Below, in pieces: positions 36,132 through 45,261 of a DNA stretch of 59,492 nucleotides. Location of the stretch: contig NZ_QOWC01000022.1 in NCBI RefSeq assembly GCF_003574465.1, forward strand, positions 1 through 59,492, given 5' to 3'. The stretch comes from Methylobacterium crusticola (GTDB lineage Bacteria; Pseudomonadota; Alphaproteobacteria; Rhizobiales; Beijerinckiaceae). Positions within the stretch are counted from its first letter, which is position 1; each line of letters starts with the position of its first letter. The position numbers and the translations under genes were made by a program. Under the pieces are notes generated by a model. That model did not search any database. It worked only from the letters and a program-made list of their open reading frames with translations, and had not been told where the DNA came from.

Positions 36132-36362
36132 ATGATCAAGACGGTTCTTAGCGCGGCTCTCCTGGCCGCAGTGGCCAGCGTCTCGCTCGCCGGCTCCGCC
36201 GAGGCACGTGGCTTTGGCGGACGTGGGTTCCACGGCGGCGGCTTTCACCACGGCTTCCATGGCGGTGGCTTCCACCGCTTCCACCGCTTCCACCGCTTCA
36301 GCGGGTTCTACGATCGCTGCGGCTTCGGCTGGGGTTCCCGGCGCTTCTGCGGCTATCGCTGA
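36132..36362 (+). CDS. Gly/His/Phe-rich secreted peptide
   Basis: A 76-residue protein: signal peptide to about residue 26 (A-G-S-A-E-A), then a mature part of about 50 residues made of G-G-F-H and R-F-H repeats. It ends with a segment carrying two Cys (Y-D-R-C-G-F-G-W-G and R-F-C-G-Y). The ribosome site AGGAGCAGGAC is strong. The histidines could bind metal; the composition recalls surface or sulfur-globule-like peptides. Function unknown. A CRP-type palindrome lies upstream. Confidence 0.78.
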   Translation: MIKTVLSAALLAAVASVSLAGSAEARGFGGRGFHGGGFHHGFHGGGFHRFHRFHRFSGFYDRCGFGWGSRRFCGYR

Positions 36363-36453
36363 GCGACCGGCGAAGGGGCGGCCACTCTGTGTACTCCTTC
36401 AGGCAGGGCGGCCGTGCTCCTCTGCTCCTTGCTGACGCCGGGCAACTCAAACC

Positions 36454-36736
36454 TCACTGCTCGCCCTGGATCCAGAGGATCTCGTCGCCTTGAACCACGG
36501 CATAGCCGGGGCCGATAGCCGGCCCGCGCCAGGGCGCGAACGGCCACCGCGGTCGGATGGCTTTCCACTCCCTCGGCCACGAGGCAGTCGACCAGCTCGC
36601 GCAGTCGGTCAGCTTCCTGGCTCCCGAGATCCCGCTCGCTCGAGCGGAACGCCCCTGCCGCCTGCGCGAATGCCTCGATCGCAAGCTGTTCGTTGATCGA
36701 CACCACGAACTTCCCCGGCGATCCAGGTGGCGGCAT
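36454..36736 (-). pseudogene. Small hypothetical gene, frameshifted
   Basis: From the ATG at 36736 the frame encodes an ordered sequence (V-S-I-N-E-Q-L-A-I-E-A-F-A-Q-A, then R-L-R-E-L-V-D-C-L-V-A-E-G-V-E). At a four-base C run on the minus strand (36508-36511) one extra base shifts it. The other frame continues G-Y-A-V-V-Q-G-D-E-I-L-W-I-Q-G-E-Q to a stop at 36454, giving about 93 residues. Family not recognised. Confidence 0.5.
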
Positions 36737-37007
36737 CTAAGATCCAGGCGCGTGTCGTCCATCAGGAGACACGAGGTGGCCAACCCGCAGACCACTGCGA
36801 GCGCCTCGGTGCGATGAACTCCAAGGCCTGCACCGTCGACAGCTCCGCCCTCCAAAGGATCCGTTCGAGATCAGCCCGCCCCACCTTCCCGCCGAGTGCC
36901 CCTACGATCGACGAGCAGAGGCATCATAACGGCATCGGGCTGCGGTCACGACCGGAACTCATGCCCAGCCAAACGTCACAACAGCGACGGTCGTCGGAGA
37001 CCCTGTA

Positions 37008-37481
37008 ATGCGGAATGCCGTGATCCTCATCGCCTTCGTCCTGATGGGGGCTGACGTCGCCAGCGCCGCCGAGCGCTGGACGATCCGCGCCGGAACCGGG
37101 GGAGAGGTTCTGGCCTCCGTTGAGAACAGGGCGGGGTCCTCGTTCGGCATCGCCTGCACACAGGGTTCACCGAGGAAGTCCCTCTCGCTTCAATACGAGA
37201 CCGAGATGGGGGCACTCAGCGGAAAGGAGCCTTTCCTTGTGGTCGTAGCGGCAGAGGAGTTTCGGTTCGTTCTCGACGGACCTTCTGGCACGGCGGAGAT
37301 CGAAGGCGCAGAGGAGGAAGCCCAACTCAAGAGGCTCGCGAAGCGCCTCGTGACCACGAGCGAGAAGGCGTTTGTCGTCAGGCTCCCCAGCAAGTCGGCC
37401 TCCGAGGTGTTCCCGACAGCCGGCGCGCGCGCAGCGATTGGCACGAATGGGCAAGGCCTTCTGAAGGGATGTCCACGATGA
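37008..37481 (+). CDS. Secreted hypothetical protein
   Basis: A 157-residue product with a signal peptide (V-I-L-I-A-F-V-L-M-G-A-D-V-A-S-A-A, cleavage near 21). The mature protein is mixed beta/alpha, with two Cys (I-A-C-T and K-G-C-P) that could form a disulfide. It resembles periplasmic proteins of the 'invasion-associated' size class, but no motif is conclusive. The ATG at 37008 has no strong ribosome site. The stretch 36737-37007 shows nothing else. Confidence 0.7.
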   Translation: MRNAVILIAFVLMGADVASAAERWTIRAGTGGEVLASVENRAGSSFGIACTQGSPRKSLSLQYETEMGALSGKEPFLVVVAAEEFRFVLDGPSGTAEIEGAEEEAQLKRLAKRLVTTSEKAFVVRLPSKSASEVFPTAGARAAIGTNGQGLLKGCPR

Positions 37482-37685
37482 TGCGCCTTCCGGTTGTCTC
37501 GGAGGGGAGGAACTCGCGGCATGTGCGCAGGCACGTCCCGCCCGACCACGCGATAGCTCGACGGCTCAGGACTCATGTCGCTGGTCGTCGCGTGGATGCG
37601 GGCATAGTGGGTGCCCAGATGCGAGCCTGTGTGAGCGCCTGTTCGGTAGAGCGGACACAGTCAGTCGGCAGCATGATACGGGGCC

Positions 37686-38228
37686 ATGCGCGAGGGCCGC
37701 TTCATCGGGCGGATCGGCCGCTTCGTCCTGCCGCAGAGCACCTGGAGCCACTACGAGGAGGTCGGGGCCTTCCCCCGCGGGCTCCTGGTGGTCGGCGACG
37801 CCCTCTGCCGCCTCAACCCGATCTACGGCCAGGGCATGACGCTCGCCGCCCAGCAGGCCTGCATCCTGCGCGACCTGCCTGCGGGCCGCGGGGGAGCGGG
37901 CGACCCGCTGGCGGATCTTGGCCAGGACCTGTTCCGGGCTATTCAGCCGACGGTCGGGGGGGCGTGGGGCATCTCGGCGGTCCCGGACTTCGCGCATCCC
38001 CGTACATCAGGCACGCGTCCGCCGGACCTGGAGACGGACCTGCGCTTTGGCGCGGGGATCCAGCGGCTGGCGGCTCGGGACCCAGACGTACACCGCCTCC
38101 TGCTCGGGGTCCGGCAGCTCCTCTTGCCCCCGAGCGTGCTGCGCGAGCCCACCCTGCTGCGGGCTGTCGAGATGGAGACGGGGCGCGCCGGCCCCGCGGC
38201 GGGGCGAACGACCCGGCAGGATGGTTGA
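37686..38228 (+). pseudogene. C-terminal fragment of an FAD-dependent monooxygenase-like gene
   Basis: The 180-residue frame contains only the second half of a flavoprotein hydroxylase: G-L-L-V-V-G-D-A-L-C-R-L-N-P-I-Y-G-Q-G-M-T-L-A, the conserved G-D-x(6-7)-P-x-x-G-Q-G FAD ribityl motif. The N-terminal dinucleotide fold (G-x-G-x-x-G) is absent, and the upstream 37482-37685 has no matching frame. From about residue 100 the alignment to the family also weakens. It is a deletion remnant. Confidence 0.7.
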
Positions 38229-38426
38229 ACGCCGTCCGCCGCCGAAGTTTGACGGGACGGGGACCCGACCGGGAGGCGCCGCGATGGCAAGTTTCCTCTG
38301 CATGGCGTGCGGCGCTGCCGGGCACCTGCCTGCTCTGCTCCGACCAGCGCCAGTTCGTGCCGACCTGCGGTCAATCGTGGACCGTTCACGAGAGGCTCGC
38401 GACGACCCACGTCACTGCCTGATGCA

Positions 38427-38479
38427 AGCATGATCCCGGCCTCCTGAGCCTGCACCCAGGCCAACGCGGTGATTGAGTA
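38427..38479 (+). pseudogene. Very short remnant resembling the end of a TrpX-type binding protein
   Basis: Reading to the stop at 38477-38479 gives I-P-A-S, one stop, then T-Q-A-N-A-V-I-E and a stop. This parallels the I-P-T-A-L-L-A-Q-A-S-E-V-I-E end of the binding protein near 43489. It is too short to be certain. Around it, 38229-38426 and 38480-38814 hold no recognisable gene. Confidence 0.25.
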
Positions 38480-38814
38480 GGCTCGAAATCCGAGTTGTGA
38501 GGATTAAGAGAACTTCAGAATGCAATTCGCCTGGTCGCGTCGGCATATCAACAGAACGACGGATATTCAGCCACTTAAACCTGAAAGGCTTCCGTGTTCG
38601 GAAAGCAAAATCCGACTCCAGCGGTCTCCTGCCCGGCTGTCACGCCGCCGTTGCTCGCATAAGCCCGGCGTATGGAATTGGCTTGTGACGCTTAGGGGAT
38701 CAGAATGAGGACGCACATGAATCATGAGCGTGCGCAGCGAGTCAAATCTGGATTTTTATGAATGTATAGCAATTCAAGCATGTCATAAAATAATAGTGTA
38801 AACTGTCTCAAGGA

Positions 38815-39447
38815 TCAGTAGAGACAGGCAATGCTTTCGTCTATAACTACTTGGACATCTGCGACCGTCTCACCCGTGTTTGCGTGTGCCGCGATCGCTT
38901 GTGCCAGAGAGGGTAAATTCGATGGTTTGAGCCAGTGATCCGGCGACCATAGCTTCGATCGCAGGATGCACTTCGGACAATGCAAAAATATTTCCGAAAC
39001 CGTGACCACGAGGATCAAATTCGGCTGCTTACCATCGACAGCCAGCCGCGCCTGCAGAGAGCCGTCTCGGACAATCTGCCCCACGCCGCTGATGCGCAGC
39101 GTGTCGCCATGACCTGGGATCATGAAGAGGAGTCCGATCTCAGGATGCACGACTAAATTCTCGAATGTATCAAGGCGATTATTCCCGGGCCGATCCGGGA
39201 TTGCGAGCGTTTTCTCGTCGAGGACGGACACAAAGCCAGCCGGATCGCCTTTGGGTGAGACGTCGATCTGCCCATCTCTCCCCCGTGAAGCCACTATCAT
39301 AAAAGGGCTGGCCGCAATAAATCGGCGACATATATCGTCGAGATGATCAATAACTTTGTTCTGCGCACGCAAGCTCGGGAGCTTGCTAACTTCGCGCAGG
39401 CGTTGTTGCGTCAGGATTATCTCGTCGAAAAGCCTTGACAAGAGCAT
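38815..39447 (-). CDS. PPOX-type FMN-dependent flavoprotein (MSMEG_1061-like)
   Basis: A 210-residue protein of the pyridoxamine-phosphate-oxidase-like superfamily. It has F-M-I-V-A-S-R-G-R-D-G-Q-I-D-V-S-P-K-G-D-P-A-G-F, then D-R-P-G-N-N-R-L-D-T-F-E-N-L, and late L-H-C-P-K-C-I-L-R-S-K-L-W. The last is diagnostic for the MSMEG_1061 subfamily, which uses FMN or F420 in redox reactions of unknown substrates. It lies 18 bases downstream of the TctC-type gene on the same strand, so the two probably form an operon. Confidence 0.88.
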   Translation of the reverse strand: MLLSRLFDEIILTQQRLREVSKLPSLRAQNKVIDHLDDICRRFIAASPFMIVASRGRDGQIDVSPKGDPAGFVSVLDEKTLAIPDRPGNNRLDTFENLVVHPEIGLLFMIPGHGDTLRISGVGQIVRDGSLQARLAVDGKQPNLILVVTVSEIFLHCPKCILRSKLWSPDHWLKPSNLPSLAQAIAAHANTGETVADVQVVIDESIACLY

Positions 39448-39464
39448 CACCTGTGTTCTTGCTG

Positions 39465-40442
39465 CTATTCTGCCTTGATATGGGCAGCGCGGATGACATG
39501 GGACCAGCGCTCTGTCTGCTCGGCAATCAACCTGCCGAACTCGGCCGACGAGCCCGGTATCGGTGCGCCGCCCAAATCCGCGAGCCGTGCCTTGATTGCG
39601 ACGTCGGCGAGACCCGCATTGATCTCGCCGTTGAGCTTCACGACGATATGCGCTGGCGTATGTCGAGGTACGCCAATGCCCACCCAGCCGACTGATTCAA
39701 AGCCAGATACGGTTTCGGCCACGGTGGGAACATCCGGGAGGGCAGGAGCCCGGGTCGACGTCGTCACGGCCAGCGCCCGCAGCCTGCCGGACCGGATGTA
39801 CTCGAGCGATGAGAGGATTGGATCGAACGCCAGATGGACCTCGCCCCGCAACAGGTCGGTCAGCATGGCCGCCGAGCCACGGTAGCGCACGTGCGTCATG
39901 TCGATGCCGGCCATCACTTTGAACAGTTCCCCAGCCATGTGCTGCGGGCTGCCGTTGCCTGCCGAGCCGAAGTTGAGCTGTCCCGGATTAGTCTTGGCGT
40001 GTGTGATCAGTTCAGCCACGGTGCTGGCCGGAACCGAAGGATGCACGACCATCATCAGTGGATTGCGCATGATCCCCGCGACCGGCGCAATGTCGCGCGT
40101 GAAATTGAAGTTGAGCTTGTCGTAGAGTGTCGCGTTTATAGCATTGAACGATCCGGACAGCAGGAGCGTGTAGCCATCTGGCGCTGACTTCACGACCGCT
40201 TCTGTTCCGATGTTGCCGCCCGCGCCGGGTCGGTTCTCGATGGTGCAGGGCTGACCGAGGCGATCAGAAAGCCACTGACCGATCAACCGTGCGCTGATGT
40301 CTGCAGCTCCGCCAGCTGCTTGCGGAACGATCACGCGGATCGGCCGCGCCGGATAGGCTTCCGCTCGCCCATTGGAAGCTACGAGCTGCAGCGCGGTGGT
40401 TCCTACTGCAATTTGCAAAAACCTGCGGCGTACGATCGTCAT
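39465..40442 (-). CDS. Tripartite tricarboxylate transporter substrate-binding protein (Bug/TctC family)
   Basis: A 325-residue periplasmic receptor with a Tat-like signal (V-R-R-R-F-L-Q-I-A). Family blocks: P-I-R-V-I-V-P-Q-A-A-G-G-A-A-D, I-E-N-R-P-G-A-G-G-N-I-G, and P-D-G-Y-T-L-L. The TctA and TctB membrane partners are not in the window, as is usual for the many orphan Bug proteins. It diverges from a winged-helix/TPR regulator gene 149 bases away and is followed by the flavoprotein gene. The ligand is probably a carboxylate or aromatic acid. Confidence 0.93.
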   Translation of the reverse strand: MTIVRRRFLQIAVGTTALQLVASNGRAEAYPARPIRVIVPQAAGGAADISARLIGQWLSDRLGQPCTIENRPGAGGNIGTEAVVKSAPDGYTLLLSGSFNAINATLYDKLNFNFTRDIAPVAGIMRNPLMMVVHPSVPASTVAELITHAKTNPGQLNFGSAGNGSPQHMAGELFKVMAGIDMTHVRYRGSAAMLTDLLRGEVHLAFDPILSSLEYIRSGRLRALAVTTSTRAPALPDVPTVAETVSGFESVGWVGIGVPRHTPAHIVVKLNGEINAGLADVAIKARLADLGGAPIPGSSAEFGRLIAEQTERWSHVIRAAHIKAE

Positions 40443-40591
40443 GACCCGTATTCCCTATGCTGTGCCTCCTGGCAGCGACGGTGCCATGGCACCGGTCTGT
40501 CGGCTTTGCGAACGGCTTACATTGTCCTTACAATCGTCTTTCTTCTTCGACACGGGAGCCGCCTCCGCGGCGTTTGTTGTTGGAGCGCAAG

Positions 40592-42157
40592 TTGCTGTAT
40601 AGATTCGAGAAATACGTGCTCGACACGGACCGCCGCGAGCTTCGGCTCGGTGCCGACTTGGTAGCCCTCCCGCCGCAGGCCTTCGACATCATCGTCTACC
40701 TGATCCGCCATCGCGAGCGGGTCGTCAGCAAGGACGATCTCATCGCTGCTGTCTGGGGCGGACGTATCGTTTCGGATGCCGCTTTGACGACGCGTCTGAA
40801 CGGCCTCCGGAAAGCGATCGGCGACAGCGGGGTGGCACAGCGGCTGATCAAGACGTTACCCCGCAAGGGGATGCGTTTCGTAGGCGCCGTTTGTGAGGGT
40901 GAAGGACTGGCGAACCCGCATGCTGTTGGTATGCAGAGATTGAAGGCGAGCCCAGCCATCCAAGAGCAACCTTCAATCGTGGTTCTTCCGTTCACGAACC
41001 TGAGTGGCGACCCACATCAAGATTATTTTGCTGACGGTGTGGTCGAGGACATCATTACGGAGTTATCGAAGTTTTCCGATCTGTTTGTCATCGCGCGCAA
41101 CTCGAGCTTCACTTACAAGGGGCGGCCGGCCGACGTCCGGGAGGTGGGACGCGACCTCGGCGTGCGCTACGTCCTGGAGGGCAGCGTGCGCAGAGCTGGC
41201 AGCCGCGTGCGCATCACCGGACTTCTTGTCGATGCGGAGAGTGGAACGCACATTTGGGCGGATCGCTTCGACAGCTTGCTTGAGGATGTCTTCGCGCTCC
41301 AAGTCCAAATGGCGCAGACCGTAGTGGGCGCAGTCGCACCCAGGCTGGAGCGGGCGGAAATCGAGCGGGCGAGGCGGAAGCCGACGGAAAGCCCGAGCGC
41401 CTACGACTGCTTCTTACGGGGCATGGCGGGGTGGCATGATTGGAGCAGAGATGGCCACGACGCGGCGCTGAAGCAGTTCTATCGCTCCATCGAGCTGGAT
41501 CCGAAGTTTGCAAGGCCACACGCCCTTGGCGCAGGCTGCTATCTCATGCGCAAGTCGAACGGTTGGGTCGTCGATCGGGCTGTTGAGATAGCTGAAACTG
41601 ATCGGCTTGCGAGGTTGGGAGCAAACCTGGGCCGTGAAGACGCTGTGGCGCTCGCTTGGAGTGCACATGCGCTTGCCCACGTCGTAGGTGACATAGAGAG
41701 TGGCCGCGCTTTGGTGGATTACTCCTTGCAGTTGAACCCGAACCTAGCGGTCGCTTGGCAGCGAAGCGGCTGGATCCGCGTCTATGCGGGGGAATGTGAG
41801 CTCGCCATTGAGCATCTTCAGACTGCAATGCGCCTCTGTCCCCTGGACCCCTTGATGCACTTAGCACAAAGCGCCGCGGCCTTCGCCTACTTCCTTGTCG
41901 GCGATCTCCAACAGTCATCTCTTTGGGCGGAGCGGGCACTCGAGATGCGACCCGATTGGCCCGCCGCTCTTCGTGTCTCGGCGATGAGCAACGCTCTTAC
42001 CGGGCGTGAGTGGGCGGCGCACAAGGCGATGACGCGCCTACGAACCCTTCAGCCGGGTTTGCGGCTATCGAACCTGCACGAACAGATGTTCCTTCAAAGG
42101 CCAGAGCACATGGCTAAATTTGTGGAAGCCATGCGGAAGGCTGGGCTACCTGAATAG
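40592..42157 (+). CDS. Winged-helix/TPR transcriptional regulator ('CadC-like')
   Basis: I start the gene at the TTG at 40592, with GGAG six bases upstream (521 residues); the longer frame upstream is non-homologous. Residues 1-95 form an OmpR-type winged helix (Y-V-L-D-T-D-R-R-E-L, E-R-V-V-S-K-D-D-L-I, L-P-R-K-G-M-R-F-V). Residues about 125-250 are the TolB-N-like domain (I-V-V-L-P-F-T-N-L-S-G-D, Y-F-A-D-G-V-V-E-D-I). The C-terminal half has TPR repeats. No cyclase domain is present, although such proteins are often labelled adenylate cyclase. It may regulate the divergent TctC-type operon. Confidence 0.88.
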   Translation: MLYRFEKYVLDTDRRELRLGADLVALPPQAFDIIVYLIRHRERVVSKDDLIAAVWGGRIVSDAALTTRLNGLRKAIGDSGVAQRLIKTLPRKGMRFVGAVCEGEGLANPHAVGMQRLKASPAIQEQPSIVVLPFTNLSGDPHQDYFADGVVEDIITELSKFSDLFVIARNSSFTYKGRPADVREVGRDLGVRYVLEGSVRRAGSRVRITGLLVDAESGTHIWADRFDSLLEDVFALQVQMAQTVVGAVAPRLERAEIERARRKPTESPSAYDCFLRGMAGWHDWSRDGHDAALKQFYRSIELDPKFARPHALGAGCYLMRKSNGWVVDRAVEIAETDRLARLGANLGREDAVALAWSAHALAHVVGDIESGRALVDYSLQLNPNLAVAWQRSGWIRVYAGECELAIEHLQTAMRLCPLDPLMHLAQSAAAFAYFLVGDLQQSSLWAERALEMRPDWPAALRVSAMSNALTGREWAAHKAMTRLRTLQPGLRLSNLHEQMFLQRPEHMAKFVEAMRKAGLPE

Positions 42158-42503
42158 TTCGCCCGCTGTTTCACTAGATTTTGGCTGTGAACTGGAAAAA
42201 TTTGATTGCGTACAAAAGCTCTATCCCTCAGCAGATAAAAAATAGAAATCGAGTCTCATCGGATCTATATACGACTTCGTGAATCTACCGTGGATTGTGC
42301 CCTGCCGCGCCGGTCATGTCCCCGGGTGTGGTGTCGCTGCGGCTGGTCCACTTCTCGAGAATAACTTGACGAAGTCGACGCCACCCGCGAGCATCGAAGC
42401 CGCATCGAACTGTGGCAGAGTCCGCTGCCCATACTGCTCGTGCTGACGAGGTGATGGGATGCGTCAATCACACTTTCGGACCCGGTATCGAAACGGCGCC
42501 GGC
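42158..42503. other. Intergenic region, no gene seen
   Basis: This 346-base gap follows the TPR regulator and precedes the TrpX-type binding protein. The first 120 bases are AT-rich. I find no stem with a T-run, and no short frame with a ribosome site. Confidence 0.5.
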
Positions 42504-43489
42504 ATGAGTCGTCGTCGGATCTTTCTAGCCTTGCTCGGCATGGCGCCGCTTGTTTCGTTACCAGCACTCGCTCAGACGCGGCCCATCCCCAAGATTGGAG
42601 TTCTCTGGCACGCAGCCACTCCCGAGGACGAAGCAGTATATGCTGAACCACTTAAGAAGAGCTTTTCGGATCTAGGTTATGTTGAAAACCGCGATCTCAT
42701 TTTTATTGAAACTTATGCATCAGAACAATACGAGAAATTTATCGTCAATGCAGCCCAGTTAGTCAAATCTAATGTCGGTGTCATTATAGCCGTTACAGGA
42801 CCTGCTGCGACGGCAGCCCAACGTGCCACTACGACCATCCCCATTGTCTTCTTGATTGTGCCCGATCCGGTTGGCCGTAATTTTGCTAAGAGTCTTTCGC
42901 GGCTGGGCGGAAACCTGACGGGCCTTTCAACAGCAGCTGTTGATCTAAGTTCAAAACGCCTCGAGCAGTTGAAAGCTGCGATACCAGGCTTAACCCGCGT
43001 TGGCTTGTTTGTGAACGCGAAAGATCCGCCGATGAGTCATGCTGTCGAAGAGCGCACTCGATCAGCTGCAACAGCCCTCAACGTCGCTGTCGAAGTAACC
43101 CGGATCGAAGCTCCCCAAGAACTGAATAGTGCCTTCACGAGGGTCCGCAGTAGCGAGATACCTGCTGTGGTGTTCATGCAGGACCCGCTATTCTTCAATG
43201 AGCGTCAGCAGATCGCAAAGCTTGGTCTCTCTCACGGCGTCGCTACGATGGTGGCGAACGGCCTCATGGTTTGCGAAGGGTGTTTGATATCCTACGGCCC
43301 TAACTTTCCGGCACAATTTCGACGTGTTGCATCCTTCGTCGACAAAATTCTCAAGGGCCAAAGCCCATCTGAGATACCGATGAGGAGCCTGCACGCCTTG
43401 AACTTGTCCTAAACCTGAAAACGGCCGGAGCGTTGGGGCTTGCTATCCCAACCGCTCTTCTCGCCCAAGCTAGCGAGGTGATTGAGTAG
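42504..43489 (+). pseudogene. TrpX/YtgA-type ABC substrate-binding protein, frameshifted near the 3' end
   Basis: ABC substrate-binding family (PF04392-like) with a signal peptide (M-S-R-R-R-I-F-L-A-L-L-G, Tat-like). Domains: P-K-I-G-V-L-W-H at the mature N-terminus, V-I-I-A-V-T-G-P-A-A-T-A-A, and a second lobe with I-P-A-V-V-F-M-Q-D. At about 43383 the frame shifts: the current frame ends L-H-A-L-N-L-S, but adding one base gives E-E-P-A-R-L-E-L-V-L-N-L-K-T-A and the family's C-terminus to a stop at 43487-43489. No permease or ATPase gene is adjacent. The loss affects only the last about 35 residues. Confidence 0.75.
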
Positions 43490-43709
43490 GATAAATATAG
43501 GCGCTGTACGCATCTGCTTCGGGCCACTTCCGGCGTCCGCGAACGTTAGTTACGAACAACTGCATCCGGACAGGCACCATGGCCAAGTGCCTCATTGGGG
43601 CATATCTATCCGATACGAGACCGTGAGACACCTTTGCCGTCCCAACAGGGTTGTTTTCCGATTTTCGAGACACCATGATGCGAAGATCTAGATCCTAGCG
43701 AGACACTTC

Positions 43710-44264
43710 ATGGCCCGCATCGGCTACGCCAGCGTCTCCACCACCCACCAGGACCTCAGCCTCCAACTCACCGCCCTCAAGGCCGCCGGCTGCGAGGTGA
43801 TCCGCTCCGAGAAGATCTCCGCCACCAGCACCAACAGCCGGGTCGAGCTGGCGACGATCCTCGCCTTCATCGGCGTGGGCGACACACTGGTGATCGACCG
43901 CCTCGCCCGCTCGATCGGCGACCTGCAGGATATCGTGAGCACCCTCAAGGCCAAGGGCGCTATCCTGCAGGCGACCGAGAAGCCGATCGATACCGGCACC
44001 GCCGCCGGCAAGGCCTTCCTCGACATGCTGGGCGTGTTCGCGGAGTTCGAGACCAACCTGCGTCGGGAGCGGCAGCTGGAGGGCGTCGCCACGGCCAAGG
44101 CCGAGGGGGTCTACAAGGGCCGGCCGGCGTCAATTGATCCGGAGGAGGTACGGGCTCTCAAGGCCGAGGGGATCAGCCCGACTGAGATTGCGCGCCGCCT
44201 CGGCATCGGCCGAGCTAGAGCCGCGCCCGAGCGGGTTGGGACGGCTCGGGAGTTGGGACGTTGA
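43710..44264 (+). pseudogene. Serine recombinase, 3' end interrupted by IS630
   Basis: This is a resolvase/invertase of about 165 native residues. The catalytic serine is kept (residue 10), but the usual Tyr-Ala-Arg-Val-Ser reads Y-A-S-V-S, so the active-site arginine at position 8 is Ser. The other arginines (D-R-L-A-R-S) and the long helix with F-E-T-N-L-R-R-E-R-Q are present, followed by a linker and a helix-turn-helix (I-S-P-T-E-I-A-R-R-L-G-I-G-R). At 44216 the IS630 element begins and the last codons come from it. Confidence 0.8.
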
Positions 44265-45258
44265 GGGGTGAAGGAGGATACCGATGCCTTCACCCTTGTC
44301 CGTCGATCTACGCGAGCGTGTCGTCTCTGCCGTTTCGGAGGGGGCGTCCTGTCATCAGGCGGCAGCTCGCTTCGGTGTCAGCGTGTCCAGTGCCAGCCGC
44401 TGGTCGGAACAGTTCCGCCAGGAAAGGCGGCTTGCGCCCAAGCCGTCGGGTGGCGATCACGCCTCGCACCGGATCGAGGCGCAGGCCGAGCTGATCCTGG
44501 CGACCTACGAGGCGCGGCCGGCGATCTTCCTGCACGAGTTGCGTGACGCCTTGGCCGAGCTCGGCGTACAGACCAGCACGAGCAGCTTGTCCCGCTTCTT
44601 CGCCCGGCACGGCATCACCCGTAAAAAGGGGCGATCCACGCCGCCGAGCAGGCGCGCGAGGACGTAAGGACGGCCCGCGAGGCTTGGTTCGAGAACCAGG
44701 ACGCCCTCGACCCCGACAGGCTGGTCTTCCTCGACGAGACCGCCGCGGCCACCAACATGGCGCGCCGCTATGGTCGGGCTCCGCGGGGCGAGCGCTGTCG
44801 CCTTGCGGTCGCGCACGGCCACTACAAGACCACCACTCTCACCGCCGCCCTGCGCAGCGATGGCCTGTGTGCCACCACCCTGTTCGACGGAGCCACCAAC
44901 GGCGCACGCTTCCGGGCCTACGTCGCCGACACGCTCGTGCCCGTGCTCAGGCCCGGCGACACCGTCATCCTCGACAACCTGCAAGCCCACAAGGTGACGG
45001 GCGTGCGCGAGGCGGTCGAGGCAGCGGGGGCACGGCTGCTCTACCTCCCGCCCTACAGCCCGGACTTCGATCCGATCGAGCAGATCTTCGCCAAGTTGAA
45101 GGGCCTGCTCCGACCCGCGGCAGCCCGCACTATCCCAGACCTGTGGCAAAGCATCCGGCAGGCCTTCGCTCGCTTCACGGCCGACGAGTGCCGCAACTGC
45201 CTCGCCGCAGCCGGCTACAATACCGACTTGGCCGTCGCTACGTGAGCGGGCACGGCTC
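44218..45258 (+). mobile_element. IS630-family element with TA target duplication
   Basis: Terminal inverted repeats GAGCCGCGCCCG (left) and GAGCCGTGCCCG (reverse complement of right) are flanked by TA at 44216-44217 and 45259-45260, the hallmark of IS630/mariner-type insertion. Length about 1.04 kb. The right-hand TA lies inside the CTAG duplication of the adjacent IS701 element, so IS630 arrived after IS701. Confidence 0.85.
44284..45245 (+). CDS. IS630-family transposase, two frames
   Basis: Frame 1 (44284-44667) is the N-terminal helix-turn-helix part: L-R-E-R-V-V-S-A-V-S-E-G, then A-A-A-R-F-G-V-S-V-S-S. A -1 shift at AAAAAGGGG (44623-44631) continues into E-A-W-F-E-N-Q and the catalytic half: L-V-F-L-D-E-T (first Asp), V-I-L-D-N-L-Q-A-H-K (second Asp) and S-P-D-F-D-P-I-E-Q-I-F (Glu). 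Two-frame IS630 transposases made by programmed frameshifting are common, so this copy may well be active. Confidence 0.88.
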
Positions 45259-45261
45259 TAG

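Noticed and set aside
40457..40591. Upstream extension of the TPR regulator
   Set aside because: No homology or good ribosome site; the TTG at 40592 has GGAG at the right spacing and starts the winged-helix domain exactly.
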